Assembly (NCBI GenBank): GCA_014804265.1
Contig: JAAVAC010000017.1
Coordinates: forward strand, 44,385 to 108,384
Length of the DNA stretch: 64,000 nucleotides
Reading direction: 5' to 3'
From: Lachnospiraceae bacterium
GTDB taxonomy: Bacteria > Bacillota > Clostridia > Lachnospirales > Lachnospiraceae
Below are positions 43,944 to 56,344 of this stretch, in pieces. Every line of letters starts with the position of its first letter. Positions within the stretch are counted from its first letter, which is position 1. The notes under the pieces are model-generated. The model was not told the DNA's origin and did no database searches. It was given only the letters and a program-made list of their open reading frames with translations. The position numbers were made by a program, and so were the translations under genes.

Positions 43944-45050
43944 ATGAAATTAATTTGTAAGAAAGCAAATCTATTAAATGGTGTGCAGATTGTTTCTAAA
44001 GCAGTTCCTTCAAAAACCACCATGCAGATTTTAGAATGTATTTTAATAGATGCTTCCAGAGGAGTTATAACTTTAACAGCAAATGATATGGAACTTGGTA
44101 TTGAAACAACAATAGAAGGAGATATCATTGAAAAAGGCATTATAGCAATTGATGCTAAGATATTTCTTGAAATTGTGCGTAAGCTTCCTGATAATGATGT
44201 AACTATTATAACAGATGATAATTATCAGATGATGATTACCTGTGAAAACTCTAAATTTAATATCAGCGGAAAATCTGGTGAAGATTTTTCTTATCTTCCA
44301 AGTATTGAAAGAAATGAATCGGTTGCGATTTCACAGTTTACCTTAAAGGAAGTAATCAGGCAGACTATTTTTTCTATTTCAGACAATGATAACAATAAAT
44401 TGATGACAGGAGAGCTGTTTGAAATTAAGGAAAATGAATTAAAAGTGGTTTCTTTGGATGGGCATCGTATTTCCATTCGTAAAATTGAATTAAAAAATAG
44501 TTCAAATCAAATAAAGGCAGTTGTGCCAGGAAAGACATTAAATGAAATCAGCAAGATTTTAACAGGTGAAGCAGATAAGTATGTAAATATTTATTTTACC
44601 GATAAGCATATTTTATTTGAATTTGATGATACCATTGTGGTATCCAGGTTAATTGAAGGAGAATATTTTAAAATCGATCAAATGTTATCTTCTGATTATG
44701 AGACAAAAGTAAAGATTAACAAAAAAGAATTTTTAAATTGTATAGACAGAGCAACTCTTTTGGTGAAAGAAGGGGACAAAAAACCTATCATCATCAATAT
44801 TACCGATAGAGAACTGGAATTAAAGATCAATTCTTCCATTGGAAGCATGAATGAAGAGATTTCCATAGAGAAACAGGGAAAGGATCTGATGATTGGATTC
44901 AATCCAAAGTTTTTGATTGATGCTTTAAAGGTAATTGATGAAGAAGAAATAGAAATTTATCTGGTAAATCCAAAGGCTCCCTGTTTTATCAAGGATGTAA
45001 AAGAAAGCTATATTTATTTGATTTTACCTGTAAATTTTACGGTGGCATAG
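43944..45050 (+). CDS. dnaN: DNA polymerase III sliding clamp, beta subunit
   Basis: A 368-residue three-domain clamp (MKLICKKANLLNGVQIVSKA at the N terminus, PVNFTVA at the end). It encircles DNA and tethers the polymerase. ATG 43944 is used with GAAGGGAG nine bases upstream; the track start is 54 bases earlier without an RBS. The yaaA start follows the stop by one base. Confidence 0.97.
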   Translation: MKLICKKANLLNGVQIVSKAVPSKTTMQILECILIDASRGVITLTANDMELGIETTIEGDIIEKGIIAIDAKIFLEIVRKLPDNDVTIITDDNYQMMITCENSKFNISGKSGEDFSYLPSIERNESVAISQFTLKEVIRQTIFSISDNDNNKLMTGELFEIKENELKVVSLDGHRISIRKIELKNSSNQIKAVVPGKTLNEISKILTGEADKYVNIYFTDKHILFEFDDTIVVSRLIEGEYFKIDQMLSSDYETKVKINKKEFLNCIDRATLLVKEGDKKPIIINITDRELELKINSSIGSMNEEISIEKQGKDLMIGFNPKFLIDALKVIDEEEIEIYLVNPKAPCFIKDVKESYIYLILPVNFTVA

Positions 45051-45051
45051 T

Positions 45052-45261
45052 ATGGAAACAATAAAATTAAGAGATGAATTTATTAAATTAGGACAGGCAT
45101 TAAAAGCAGCAGGGCTGGTAGAATCCGGAGTGGATGCAAAATTCGTTATTCAGGACGGTCTTGTAAAGGTGAACGGAAAAGTGGAAACACAAAGAGGAAA
45201 GAAGCTTTATGCCGGTGATGAGGTTTTCTTTGATGGGAAGACCATTCGCATTACGGAATAA
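45052..45261 (+). CDS. yaaA: S4-domain RNA-binding protein YaaA (RlbA-type)
   Basis: A 69-residue S4-like domain protein between dnaN and recF, its conserved place in Firmicutes. The S4 signature is LKAAGLVESGVDAKFVIQDG and VNGKVETQRGKKLYAGDEV. Thought to act in ribosome or RNA binding; the precise role is not established. Confidence 0.92.
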   Translation: METIKLRDEFIKLGQALKAAGLVESGVDAKFVIQDGLVKVNGKVETQRGKKLYAGDEVFFDGKTIRITE

Positions 45262-45281
45262 AATAAAGAATTGGTGAAATC

Positions 45282-46397
45282 GTGATAATTAAGTCTATTG
45301 AACTTGAAAATTTTAGAAATTATGAAACTCTTTCCCTTACTTTTGAAAGAGGCACTAATATTTTGTATGGTGACAATGCCCAGGGAAAGACAAATGTATT
45401 GGAAGCAATTTACGTTTCTTCTACTACCAAGTCCCATAAGGGCAGCAAAGATAAGGAAATTATCAATTTTGAAAAGGAAGAAGCCCATATCCGGACTTAT
45501 TTAGAAAAGGAGGGCATGGAATATAAGGTGGACATGCACCTTAGAAAAAGTAAGTCTAAGGGAATTGCCATAAATGGGCAGAAAATTAAAAAGGCGGCAG
45601 AGCTTTTAGGATTGTTGAATGTGGTATTTTTTTCTCCGGAGGATTTGAATATTATAAAAAATGGTCCTTCTGAAAGAAGAAGATTCATGGATATGGAGCT
45701 TTGCCAGTTAGATAAGTTTTATCTTTACAATTTAAATCAATATAATAAAATCATTAACCAGAGAAATAAATTATTAAAAGATTTTTATAACAATCCGGAT
45801 TTAAGAGATACCATTCACATATGGGACAGCCAGCTTGTTTCCTACGGAAAAAAGATTATTGAAAGAAGAGAAGCTTTTGCAAAGCAGTTAAATGAAATTA
45901 TTTATGATATACATAAGAATCTTTCCGGTGGAAAGGAAGAGCTTTTCATACAATATGAGCCGGATGTAACGGTTTCTGACTTTGAAAATAAACTGGCAGC
46001 TAATCAGGAAAGGGATATTCGTTTTAAATTAACTTCCGTAGGGCCTCACAGAGATGATTTTTCTTTTATTGTGAAAAGAAAATCTCCTTCTTTAGAAGAA
46101 GGAAAAGGACTGGATATCAGAAAATATGGTTCTCAGGGACAACAGAGGACGGCGGCCCTTTCTTTAAAGCTTTCTGAAATTGAACTGGTTAAGAAAATCA
46201 CAAATGATATTCCTGTTTTACTTTTAGATGATGTATTGTCAGAATTGGACAGCAACAGACAAAATTATCTACTTAACAGTATTGGCGATATTCAAACAAT
46301 CATTACATGTACGGGACTTGATGAATTCATCAATAACCGATTTGAAATTGATAAAATATTTAAAGTAACAGACGGGATCATTCAGTCTGAAAATTAA
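45282..46397 (+). CDS. recF: DNA replication and repair protein RecF
   Basis: A 371-residue SMC-like ATPase. Walker A is YGDNAQGKTNVLEAIY, the signature motif is KYGSQGQQRTAALSLKLSE and Walker B is LLLDDVLSELD. Helps load RecA at gaps. GTG start with GGTGA just upstream. Standard position before gyrB. Confidence 0.96.
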   Translation: MIIKSIELENFRNYETLSLTFERGTNILYGDNAQGKTNVLEAIYVSSTTKSHKGSKDKEIINFEKEEAHIRTYLEKEGMEYKVDMHLRKSKSKGIAINGQKIKKAAELLGLLNVVFFSPEDLNIIKNGPSERRRFMDMELCQLDKFYLYNLNQYNKIINQRNKLLKDFYNNPDLRDTIHIWDSQLVSYGKKIIERREAFAKQLNEIIYDIHKNLSGGKEELFIQYEPDVTVSDFENKLAANQERDIRFKLTSVGPHRDDFSFIVKRKSPSLEEGKGLDIRKYGSQGQQRTAALSLKLSEIELVKKITNDIPVLLLDDVLSELDSNRQNYLLNSIGDIQTIITCTGLDEFINNRFEIDKIFKVTDGIIQSEN

Positions 46398-46406
46398 AAA
46401 TGATAA

Positions 46407-48362
<1,956 letters not shown>

Positions 48363-48384
48363 GCAGAATGGAGAATAGATAAGA

Positions 48385-50955
48385 ATGGAAGATAATATTT
48401 TTGATAAGGTTCACGAGGTAGACCTGAAAAAAACAATGGAAAATTCTTATATTGATTATGCCATGAGCGTAATTGCTTCTCGTGCACTTCCCGATGTAAG
48501 AGACGGTTTAAAGCCCGTACAGAGAAGGGTTTTATATTCCATGATCGAGTTAAATAACGGGCCAGATAAGCCACATAGAAAAAGCGCCCGTATCGTCGGT
48601 GATACAATGGGTAAATATCACCCTCACGGTGACAGCTCTATTTATGGCGCTTTGGTAAATATGGCACAGCCCTGGTCTACTCATTATCCTTTGGTAGATG
48701 GACATGGGAATTTTGGTTCTGTGGATGGTGACGGCGCTGCTGCCATGCGTTATACAGAAGCAAGGCTATCTAAAATCTCCATGGAACTTTTGGCTGATAT
48801 CAATAAAGATACGGTGGATTTTGTACCCAACTTTGATGAAACAGAAAAAGAACCTGCAGTTTTACCAAGCCGTTATCCCAATCTTTTAGTAAATGGTACT
48901 ACTGGTATTGCGGTAGGTATGGCTACCAACATTCCTCCTCATAATTTAAGGGAAGTAATCCATGCGGTAGTAAAGATTATTGACAATAAAGTACAGGAAG
49001 ACAGGGATACAGAAATCGATGAGTTGTTAAAAATCGTAAAAGCTCCTGATTTTCCTACCGGTGGCATTATCCTTGGAACAAGAGGAAGTGAAGAAGCATA
49101 TCGTACCGGAAGAGGAAAAGTCCGCGTCCGGGCAGTAACCGATATCGAAACTCTTCCAAACGGAAAAAGCCGAATCATAGTGACAGAGCTTCCTTATATG
49201 GTAAATAAGGCAAATTTGATTTTGAAGATTGCCGAGCTTGTAAAAACAAAGAAAATTGACGGAATTACCGACCTTCGGGATGAATCTGACAGGGAAGGTA
49301 TGCGGGTAGTCATAGAGCTTCGTCGGGATGTTAATGCCAACGTGATCATGAATCAGCTTTATAAGCATACACAAATGCAGGATACCTTCGGCATTATTAT
49401 GCTTGCCCTTGTAAATAATGAACCAAAGGTAATGAATCTTTTAGATATGCTGAAAAGCTATTTAATTCATCAGGAAGAGGTAGTAACAAGGCGTACCAAA
49501 TATGATTTAAATAAAGCAGAAGAAAGAGATCATATTTTACAAGGATTATTGATTGCCCTTGATTATATTGACGAAGTGATTCAGATTATCCGAAGCAGCC
49601 AGAATGCACAGATTGCCAAGGAACGTTTGATAGAACGTTTTGGTTTATCAGATATACAGGCTCAGGCTATCGTGGATATGCGTCTTCGTGCTCTTACCGG
49701 TTTGGAAAGAGAAAAAATTGAAAATGAACATAAGGAATTGCTTGCTAAGATTGCAGAGTTAAAAGCAATTTTGGCGGACAAGAAACTTCTTCTTGGAGTC
49801 ATTAAAGAAGAAATTTTAGTTATTGCCGAAAAATACGGCGATGAAAGAAGAAGCAGCATTGGGTTTGATGCTTACGATATTTCTATGGAAGATTTGATTC
49901 CAAAGGATAATACAGTAATTGCCATGACAAGCCTTGGTTATATCAAGCGTATGACTGTGGACAATTTTAAAGCACAAAACCGGGGCGGTAAAGGCATTAA
50001 AGGTATGCAGACCATTGAAGAGGATTATATAGAAGACCTTCTTATGACCACGACCCACCATTATATTATGTTCTTTACCAATTATGGAAGAGTTTACAGA
50101 CTGAAAGCCTATGAGATTCCGGAAGCTGGAAGAAATGCAAGAGGAATTGCTATTATCAATCTGCTTCAATTAAATCCGGGTGAAAAAATTTCCGCCATCA
50201 TTCCTATTAAGGATTATGAGGAAAATAAGAACCTGTTTATGGTAACAAAAAATGGTATTGTAAAGAAAACTTCCGTTATGGAATATAGCCATGTAAGAAA
50301 AAATGGATTGGCTGCCATTAATTTAAGGGAAGATGATGAATTGATTGAAGTAAAGACTACTGATAATGAAACAGAAATCTTCCTTGTTACGAAACATGGC
50401 ATGTGTATCCGTTTTAAAGAAACAGATGTGAGAGCAACTGGAAGAACATCTATGGGCGTAATCGGAATGAATTTGTCCGATCAGGATGAAGTGATTGGCA
50501 TGCAGCTTGATCATCAGGGAGATTCTTTATTGATTGTTTCAAGTAAAGGTATGGGAAAACGTACTTATCTGGATGAATTTACAGTACAGAAGCGTGGTGG
50601 TAAAGGAGTAAAATGCTATAAAATAACAGAAAAGACCGGCTACGTGGTAGGTGTAAAGGCAGTCAATGACAATCATGAAATCATGATGATCACAACGGAA
50701 GGAATCATTATCCAGTTAAGGATGGAAGATATATCCACACTTGGAAGAATTACTTCTGGAGTGAAGATGATTAATCTGGATGAAAATGTAACAGTTGCAA
50801 AGATTGCAAAGGTTCGTGAAAAGGTATCTGATGGCAATCAGGAATTTGAAAATGTGGAGGATGCCCTTGAGGATATTCCAGAGGAAGAGAAGAATCCTGT
50901 TATGAATGATATAGAGGAAGAGGTTACTTTACCGAAGGAAGAAGAAGAGGAATAA
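48385..50955 (+). CDS. gyrA: DNA gyrase subunit A
   Basis: An 856-residue subunit. The catalytic Tyr is in [12 protein letters not shown]; the quinolone-resistance region reads [19 protein letters not shown], with Ser at 84 and Gly at 88, where Asp or Glu is more common. The C-terminal beta-pinwheel has GyrA-box-like [10 protein letters not shown] and QKRGGKGVK. The last 50 residues are strongly acidic. It introduces negative supercoils with GyrB. A terminator follows. Confidence 0.98.
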   Translation: MEDNIFDKVHEVDLKKTMENSYIDYAMSVIASRALPDVRDGLKPVQRRVLYSMIELNNGPDKPHRKSARIVGDTMGKYHPHGDSSIYGALVNMAQPWSTHYPLVDGHGNFGSVDGDGAAAMRYTEARLSKISMELLADINKDTVDFVPNFDETEKEPAVLPSRYPNLLVNGTTGIAVGMATNIPPHNLREVIHAVVKIIDNKVQEDRDTEIDELLKIVKAPDFPTGGIILGTRGSEEAYRTGRGKVRVRAVTDIETLPNGKSRIIVTELPYMVNKANLILKIAELVKTKKIDGITDLRDESDREGMRVVIELRRDVNANVIMNQLYKHTQMQDTFGIIMLALVNNEPKVMNLLDMLKSYLIHQEEVVTRRTKYDLNKAEERDHILQGLLIALDYIDEVIQIIRSSQNAQIAKERLIERFGLSDIQAQAIVDMRLRALTGLEREKIENEHKELLAKIAELKAILADKKLLLGVIKEEILVIAEKYGDERRSSIGFDAYDISMEDLIPKDNTVIAMTSLGYIKRMTVDNFKAQNRGGKGIKGMQTIEEDYIEDLLMTTTHHYIMFFTNYGRVYRLKAYEIPEAGRNARGIAIINLLQLNPGEKISAIIPIKDYEENKNLFMVTKNGIVKKTSVMEYSHVRKNGLAAINLREDDELIEVKTTDNETEIFLVTKHGMCIRFKETDVRATGRTSMGVIGMNLSDQDEVIGMQLDHQGDSLLIVSSKGMGKRTYLDEFTVQKRGGKGVKCYKITEKTGYVVGVKAVNDNHEIMMITTEGIIIQLRMEDISTLGRITSGVKMINLDENVTVAKIAKVREKVSDGNQEFENVEDALEDIPEEEKNPVMNDIEEEVTLPKEEEEE

Positions 50956-50970
50956 AGTTATAAGAAAATG

Positions 50971-51026
50971 AAATCCCTGTGAAACAGCTTGTTGTAAAAA
51001 TGTTTGTTTTCATAGGGATTTTTTAT
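50971..51026 (+). terminator. terminator of gyrBA
   Basis: AAATCCCTGTGAAA pairs with TTTCATAGGGATTT and is followed by TTTT. It stands 15 bases after the gyrA stop and just before repeat copy C3. Confidence 0.75.
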
Positions 51027-51047
51027 TTGAGAATTGGTTTAGATATA

Positions 51048-51228
51048 GGTTTTGAATGGGGGACGTGGGAGCAGTCATAGTATATGATAATCTTCTTGGC
51101 ATGCTTTCGCTCTGCAAAGACGCAGCGGTACTAACGCACCAAAATACGGTGCGTAAGTGCCGGCGACTTTGCCAAGGCCCGGAAGATTATCATATACTAT
51201 CACTGCTCCCACTGGGTATTGGAAAACC
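51048..51228 (+). repeat. full copy of the origin-region hairpin family (copy C3)
   Basis: A 31-bp inverted repeat with one mismatch (51065-51095 with 51182-51212): outer GTGGGAG/CTCCCAC shared, inner 24 bases unique. Core stems GCAAAG/CTTTGC and CGGT/GCCG differ in a compensating way from copy C2, and the terminal hairpin ACGCACC-AAAATAC-GGTGCGT is identical. Lies between gyrA and the convergent CLC gene. Confidence 0.88.
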
Positions 51229-51296
51229 ATATGCTTTATTTTAAATATTTAAATAAATAGTTATTTATGATAAACATCCACTTGGTATGCTGAAAA

Positions 51297-51398
51297 TTAT
51301 CTCTCTGACAGATATTTTTGTATTTCATCAGAAGTCAGTTTTCGTATTTGTGTATTTGCATATTCTTTATATTCTTCAACTGTAAAAATAGGATTCAT
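51297..51398 (-). pseudogene. possible small ORF or remnant after the CLC gene
   Basis: Frame from ATG 51398 reads MNPIFTVEEYKEYANTQIRK to a stop at 51297, 33 residues. The same open frame extends about 22 codons further upstream with protein-like content but without a start codon, and no RBS is seen for the ATG. It could be the tail of a decayed gene. Low confidence. Confidence 0.25.
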
Positions 51399-51465
51399 AT
51401 TTTCGCAGGTTTTTCTTCTGTTCTTTTTCAGGTATGATAGTAATTCCTCTTTATTGGAAAAAAGG

Positions 51466-52752
51466 TTATATCAAATCCTTTGTATTCATATTGATAAACC
51501 TTGCCTTATATTTGGAGTACATAATCTTTTGTTCGTGATAAAGCCCTGAATAACCAGAAAGCATATAGCTGATTGCAATTGCAAGAATGAAGTACCGGGT
51601 GCCTGCAAAACCAAAAAGCTCAAAGGAAATAAGCAATGTAGTAATAGGGCAGTTTGTCACTCCGCAAAATACGGAAGCCATACCAAGGGCTGCACAAAAA
51701 GAAGGGGATATGGAAAAAATATTACCGAAAAGACAGCCTAAAGTAGCGCCTACAAAAAAGGATGGCACGATTTCTCCTCCCCGATATCCGGCGCCAAGGG
51801 TAAGGGAGGTAAATATCATTTTCAGTATAAAGGCATAAGGTACTACATCCCCTAAAAATGCCCGTTCAATCACGTTGATTCCGGCACCGTTGTAATCCCT
51901 TGTACCCAAAAGAAAACTCAAAGCTGTTATGAAACAGCCTGCAACTGCAACACGGATATAAGGATTTGGTAAATATTTTGCATAAAGATCTGCCGTAGTA
52001 TGAAGAATCGTACAAAATATGGAACTTACAAAAGCACATATCAGTGCAAGAAGGGCTATCTTCCAAATACTTTCAACAGAGATTGCTGGAATTTTTAAAA
52101 TATGAAAGGACTCCGGGCTGATTCCAAATTCATTGGCAAAAAAAGAAGCCACCAGAGAAGAAATAACACAGGGAAGCAGTGCCACATAATACATGACCCC
52201 TACTGTAATTACTTCCAAAGGAAAGATTGCCGCTGCCATAGATGTACCGAATAAAGCGGAAAATGCTGCACTCATGCCACACATGACCATAACCTTCCGA
52301 TCCATTTCATCCAGCTTTAAAACCCTTCCTATTTTATCTCCAAAGCTTCCTCCAATCTGAAGAGCAGCTCCTTCTCGTCCTGCGGAACCCCCAAATAAAT
52401 GAGTAATCACAGTAGAAATAAAAATCAAAGGAGCCATCCGGAAAGGAATGGTATTTTTTGAATGCACTGTATCTAAGATCCGGTTGGTGCCGGAATCTTT
52501 ATCAAAATGAAAATAATGATAGATCCATATAATAAAAAGTCCCCCAATAGGAAGAAAGAGCAATAAAAAATCATGTTTCGTCCTTATTTCATTTGCCCAT
52601 TCCATACAAACACCGAAGACAGAACTGAAAAATCCTACGATTACTCCTATAAATAAAGAAAGTATCGTCCATTTCAAAAAGATTTTAAAATGTCTGATAC
52701 CGTCGCTTATGGTGGAGTTTAATTGTTCTTTGTTAAAATGGTTTTGATTCAT
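51466..52752 (-). CDS. CLC-family chloride channel or transporter
   Basis: A 428-residue protein with CLC topology. The anion-filter segment GGSAGREGAALQIGG holds the gating Glu; YRGGEIVPSFFVGATLG and GMASVFCGVTNCPITTLLIS are also typical. The usual N-terminal GSGIP motif is not obvious (DSGTNRIL occupies that place), a trait I associate with the SycA-like CLC branch. Ion specificity is not certain. No CBS domains. AAGGTGA precedes the ATG. Confidence 0.82.
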   Translation of the reverse strand: MNQNHFNKEQLNSTISDGIRHFKIFLKWTILSLFIGVIVGFFSSVFGVCMEWANEIRTKHDFLLLFLPIGGLFIIWIYHYFHFDKDSGTNRILDTVHSKNTIPFRMAPLIFISTVITHLFGGSAGREGAALQIGGSFGDKIGRVLKLDEMDRKVMVMCGMSAAFSALFGTSMAAAIFPLEVITVGVMYYVALLPCVISSLVASFFANEFGISPESFHILKIPAISVESIWKIALLALICAFVSSIFCTILHTTADLYAKYLPNPYIRVAVAGCFITALSFLLGTRDYNGAGINVIERAFLGDVVPYAFILKMIFTSLTLGAGYRGGEIVPSFFVGATLGCLFGNIFSISPSFCAALGMASVFCGVTNCPITTLLISFELFGFAGTRYFILAIAISYMLSGYSGLYHEQKIMYSKYKARFINMNTKDLI

Positions 52753-52828
52753 GTATTTTCACCTTGTATTTGGTTTTTCTGGTATTTTAAAATCAATTTT
52801 ATTATACATAAATATTTGGAAAATGCAA

Positions 52829-52866
52829 TAAAAACAGCCGTTTTGAAATAAACGACTGTTTTTATT
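52829..52866 (-). terminator. terminator of the FabH-like/chemoreceptor operon
   Basis: Minus strand AAACAGTCGTTT and AAACGGCTGTTTTT form a stem with a T run, just after the chemoreceptor stop. Confidence 0.75.
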
Positions 52867-52880
52867 CTTGTTTCAAGCTT

Positions 52881-54419
52881 TTATGCTTCCAATAATTCTT
52901 CTAATTCTTTTATCATAGAATTAATATTTTCTATTTGTTCGGATACTGCAAGGACCTCTTCATTGTTGTTTTGAACCATACTTGCAATATTTGTGAATTC
53001 CTCATTTTCAGAATAAATCCTTTCAGCTATATTTTCATTGATTTCTACAGTTTCCTGAATCACCTTGCTCTGTTCCATTCGGATTTCATTTGCCTGTTCA
53101 ATAGCATCTACGGATTTCTTTAGAATGTCCATCATTTTCCGAATGCCTTCAACTGTTTCTATGATAACTTTATTTTGATTCAGTAATTGTTCCGTATTTT
53201 GGTTCATAAACTTAGAAACATCATTAGTTCCAATTTGTACGCGAGTCACAATATCATTTATACTTTGTAAAGATGCCTTTGTATTATCGGCTAAATGTCC
53301 AACTTCTTGTGCAACAACGGCAAATCCTCGTCCTGCTTCACCTGCACGTGCTGCTTCAATGGAAGCATTTAATGATAGAAGATTAATGGATTCCACAATC
53401 TCATTGATAATATCCAATGTCTTTCCGATTGCACCAGATTCCATTAAAAGCTTATCTGTAACTTCTCTTGTCATATTATTGGAGTTTTTTACTTCTTCGC
53501 TTATACCTAATAAATGATTCAGAGCCTGTCCATTTGATGTGGAAATTTCAACTAACTCTTTAGAAAGACGATCCACATCTTCCATTTTTACCTTCATATC
53601 GTAACTGCTTTTTTCCAAATGTGACAAATTTTCCTTACTCTGTTGCGACTTATCTATCATGCTTGAGCTGGTTTCTAATAAACTTTCACTAATGGCAGAA
53701 AGTTCTTGTGTAGAAGCACTTTCTGACTGTGAGGATTCTACCAATGCATTGCTTGCTTCTCCCAAATTATTTGATATGTATGTTACCTTATTTAATACAT
53801 TTTGTACCCGCTCATTATTTTTTTCCAATTCATCTTTCTTTGCATCAACAAGAAAATGTTCAACCATAAAAGTAAATAGGAAAATATAGGACATGGATAA
53901 TGCAATACATACGCACCTTCCTATCAAATTGGGAACAAAAAATTCGTTTTTTATGGGAAGCAGGTATTGTCCTTTTACAACCCATGAAACAACCAGTGAT
54001 AATACGATTTCAGCAATTGTAACAGCTACCATTTTTGTATCGAGAAGAAGTCCGGTAACAATGGTAAATAAAAAGGCAAATGCCCAAAACTCTGTAGAAG
54101 GTACTAAATAGGAAATAAAATTAAACTGCGTGAACATAATAATAATTAAAAAAATCTTACTTTGCTTTAATTTTGATTTCTTTACAAGTCCGTCCTGTTT
54201 TCCTGTCTTGATAAAATAAAAAGCAATTGCCATATAAAGGATACAGGAAAGATCAAAAATTATCAATGCAGGCCAGCTTACCTGTGTATAAAATCCTTGT
54301 AATCGATTTGCCGTATATCCCATTCCTGCAAGCATACAGGTTCCAGGTATCAGAATCAGAACCATTACGTATACTCTATTGATATAAACATCCAATGCGG
54401 TTAAAAGTTTTTTTTCCAT
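52881..54419 (-). CDS. methyl-accepting chemotaxis protein without periplasmic domain
   Basis: A 512-residue receptor. Residues 1-195 hold about six membrane helices with only short loops, so there is no classical extracellular ligand domain. The rest is a signalling coiled coil; the hairpin tip contains [20 protein letters not shown] and [11 protein letters not shown], the kinase-binding signature. No HAMP domain is seen. Probably senses a membrane or intracellular cue. Its start is 34 bases after the FabH-like stop, with TAGGAGAG upstream, so the two are coexpressed. Confidence 0.88.
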   Translation of the reverse strand: MEKKLLTALDVYINRVYVMVLILIPGTCMLAGMGYTANRLQGFYTQVSWPALIIFDLSCILYMAIAFYFIKTGKQDGLVKKSKLKQSKIFLIIIMFTQFNFISYLVPSTEFWAFAFLFTIVTGLLLDTKMVAVTIAEIVLSLVVSWVVKGQYLLPIKNEFFVPNLIGRCVCIALSMSYIFLFTFMVEHFLVDAKKDELEKNNERVQNVLNKVTYISNNLGEASNALVESSQSESASTQELSAISESLLETSSSMIDKSQQSKENLSHLEKSSYDMKVKMEDVDRLSKELVEISTSNGQALNHLLGISEEVKNSNNMTREVTDKLLMESGAIGKTLDIINEIVESINLLSLNASIEAARAGEAGRGFAVVAQEVGHLADNTKASLQSINDIVTRVQIGTNDVSKFMNQNTEQLLNQNKVIIETVEGIRKMMDILKKSVDAIEQANEIRMEQSKVIQETVEINENIAERIYSENEEFTNIASMVQNNNEEVLAVSEQIENINSMIKELEELLEA

Positions 54420-54453
54420 AAGTACTCTCCTATTCTTTTTTTACATTTTATAA

Positions 54454-55449
54454 TTAAAATTCATATAGCTGAACAATCAAGGAAAAGCCTGCTCCCATCG
54501 TACACATAATAAGCTTATTCCCTTTTTTAGCATATAAATCCCACATTCTGTTCAGGCAGAGAATCGGACAGGTATTTCCAGTATAAGCATATTCACCACC
54601 AACAAAATGATACTTTTCTTCGGAAACATCCAGTAATTTCAAAGTTTCCATATTATATGCATCGCTTAACTGTGAAAAAATGTAATAATCAATATCCTCT
54701 GTTGTCAGGTGATTTTTTTCTAACACTGCCTTAATAAGAATGGATATGTTTTGTGGAACATCATCCATGGAAAATGTCTGCCACTCTAACCTTTTTTCAT
54801 TAGGTTCAATCTTTTTTAAAGGCACTTTTGACATGCCGCATTTCGGATAGGTAACTAAATGATGAAACATGGCATTGATGTATACTTTCGTATCTATAAA
54901 ACCTCTTTGTTCTTCCTCTTCTTCTGTACTTAAAAGCACACATGCTGCAGCATCTGCAAAATTAGCATAAACAACAGTATCACCCCATAATGCAATAGGA
55001 GATATACAAAAACATCCTACTACCAGTGCATGTGATATGTCTGTTCCCTGCATATACTTACTTACCACATTCATGCCTTGCAGCATACTGGTACAGTTAG
55101 AATTCATATCAAATGCGATATTTACATTTTGTAATTTTTCGCCATATAGTCCTGTCAATTTCAATGCATTAGAAGGAATAAGATATTCTGGTGTATCGGA
55201 ACAAAAAACCAGCATTTCTATATCTTCCATATTGATTTTGCTCTTTTTTATACAGTTATCAATTGCATTTTGACACATGCTGATAGCATTTTCTCCTTCT
55301 GAGATAAAATAGCGTTTTCTCCTTCCTAAATGTTCCATCAAATGGCTTGCATCCAATCCTCTTTTTGCAAAATGTTCATTTAGTTCTTCATTATAAACTT
55401 TGTTGTGTGGAACATATATACCAGTTCCTTTAATTAAAATATTATGCAT
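54454..55449 (-). CDS. FabH-like 3-oxoacyl-ACP synthase III family protein, His missing
   Basis: A 331-residue thiolase-fold protein. The catalytic Cys is expected at 119 (MNSNCTSML) and the Asn at 292 (YTGNTCPIL), but the place of the HQAN motif reads FSQLSDAYN, so the active-site His is Ser 259. Activity would differ from canonical FabH: perhaps acyl transfer without decarboxylation, as in some FabH relatives, or none. First gene of a two-gene operon with a chemoreceptor; not in a fatty-acid synthesis cluster. GGAGG lies nine bases before ATG. Confidence 0.8.
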   Translation of the reverse strand: MHNILIKGTGIYVPHNKVYNEELNEHFAKRGLDASHLMEHLGRRKRYFISEGENAISMCQNAIDNCIKKSKINMEDIEMLVFCSDTPEYLIPSNALKLTGLYGEKLQNVNIAFDMNSNCTSMLQGMNVVSKYMQGTDISHALVVGCFCISPIALWGDTVVYANFADAAACVLLSTEEEEEQRGFIDTKVYINAMFHHLVTYPKCGMSKVPLKKIEPNEKRLEWQTFSMDDVPQNISILIKAVLEKNHLTTEDIDYYIFSQLSDAYNMETLKLLDVSEEKYHFVGGEYAYTGNTCPILCLNRMWDLYAKKGNKLIMCTMGAGFSLIVQLYEF

Positions 55450-55701
55450 GTCTTTTATCCTCCGTTTAGAATTTTCTTTTATATTTATACACCCTATAAA
55501 CCCATTAGTTTAAAAATGGGTATTTTATCTATATTTATTTAAATATTAAAAGAAATGTTGAAGGATTCTCATATATATATTATCATATTACATAAAATAT
55601 GTAAATAATTTTAACCAAAAAAAACATATAATTTGTATTAAAATAAGGCAATATGTACAATTGAATTTTTATATTATTGATAAACATTCTCATTAACCCT
55701 A
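55450..55701. other. AT-rich divergent control region
   Basis: Between the FabH-like gene (leftward) and the feo operon (rightward). Contains the dyad ACCCAT / ATGGGT (55500-55521) about 50-70 bases upstream of the FabH-like start, possibly an operator. No ORF seen. Confidence 0.35.
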
Positions 55702-55756
55702 TTGACATTTTCCCCCTCAAATCATATATTATAAGTGTAAATGAAAGTCATTATCA
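55702..55756 (+). promoter_or_regulatory. feo operon promoter and Fur box
   Basis: TTGACA (55702-55707), 17-base spacer, TATATT (55725-55730). Just downstream, TGAAAGTCATTATCA (55742-55756) matches the Fur 7-1-7 box TGATAATnATTATCA at 12 of 14 fixed positions. Iron repression is inferred. Confidence 0.75.
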
Positions 55757-55824
55757 TTTAAAAAGTAGAAAAACAGCAACCAAACACTTTTTAATCAACC
55801 TACACATAGAAAGAAGATGATCAT

Positions 55825-56034
55825 ATGCCTTTAACAATGGCCAAGCAAGGAGAAATAAATTACATAAAGAAAGTTGGCGGAAAAGAAGAAACACGTAAAT
55901 TTTTAGAAAATCTTGGATTTGTCACAGGAGGCATGGTAATGATTGTTTCCCAGATAGGTGGAAATATGATTGTAAATGTGAAGGATTCCAGGGTAGCTAT
56001 CAATAAGGATATGGCAAGTAAGATCATGATTTAG
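55825..56034 (+). CDS. feoA: FeoA-domain protein, first copy
   Basis: A 69-residue SH3-like FeoA protein: FLENLGFVTGGMVMIVSQIGGNMIVNVKDSRVAI. FeoA supports ferrous iron uptake by FeoB, probably by binding its cytoplasmic G domain. First gene of the operon, downstream of the Fur box. A second FeoA follows 14 bases later. Confidence 0.9.
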   Translation: MPLTMAKQGEINYIKKVGGKEETRKFLENLGFVTGGMVMIVSQIGGNMIVNVKDSRVAINKDMASKIMI

Positions 56035-56048
56035 GAAAGGAAAGAAAA

Positions 56049-56270
56049 ATGGGAACTTTAAAAGAAGTAAAATGTGGAGAAACAGTGACTGTTTCAAAAA
56101 TCAATGGTAATGGTGCCATAAAAAGAAGAATTATGGATATGGGAATTACAAAAGGAGTGGAGGTTTTTGTAAGAAAAGTAGCTCCTCTTGGTGATCCTGT
56201 AGAAATAACAATCAGGGGTTATGAGCTTTCTTTGAGAAAAGCGGATGCTGAAATGATTGAGATTCAGTAA
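56049..56270 (+). CDS. feoA: FeoA-domain protein, second copy
   Basis: A 73-residue FeoA: RRIMDMGITKGVEVFVRKVAPLGDPVEITIRGYELSLRKADAEMI, closer to the consensus FeoA than the first copy. RBS GGAAAGGAAAG. Tandem feoA genes are frequent in Clostridia. The two copies are quite different and may act as a heteromeric pair. Confidence 0.92.
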   Translation: MGTLKEVKCGETVTVSKINGNGAIKRRIMDMGITKGVEVFVRKVAPLGDPVEITIRGYELSLRKADAEMIEIQ

Positions 56271-56344
56271 GATCATAAATTTTAAAGAATAATAAAAATA
56301 TATGAATTCATAGCTGTTATTACAGCAGAAAAGTGAGGAGAAAT

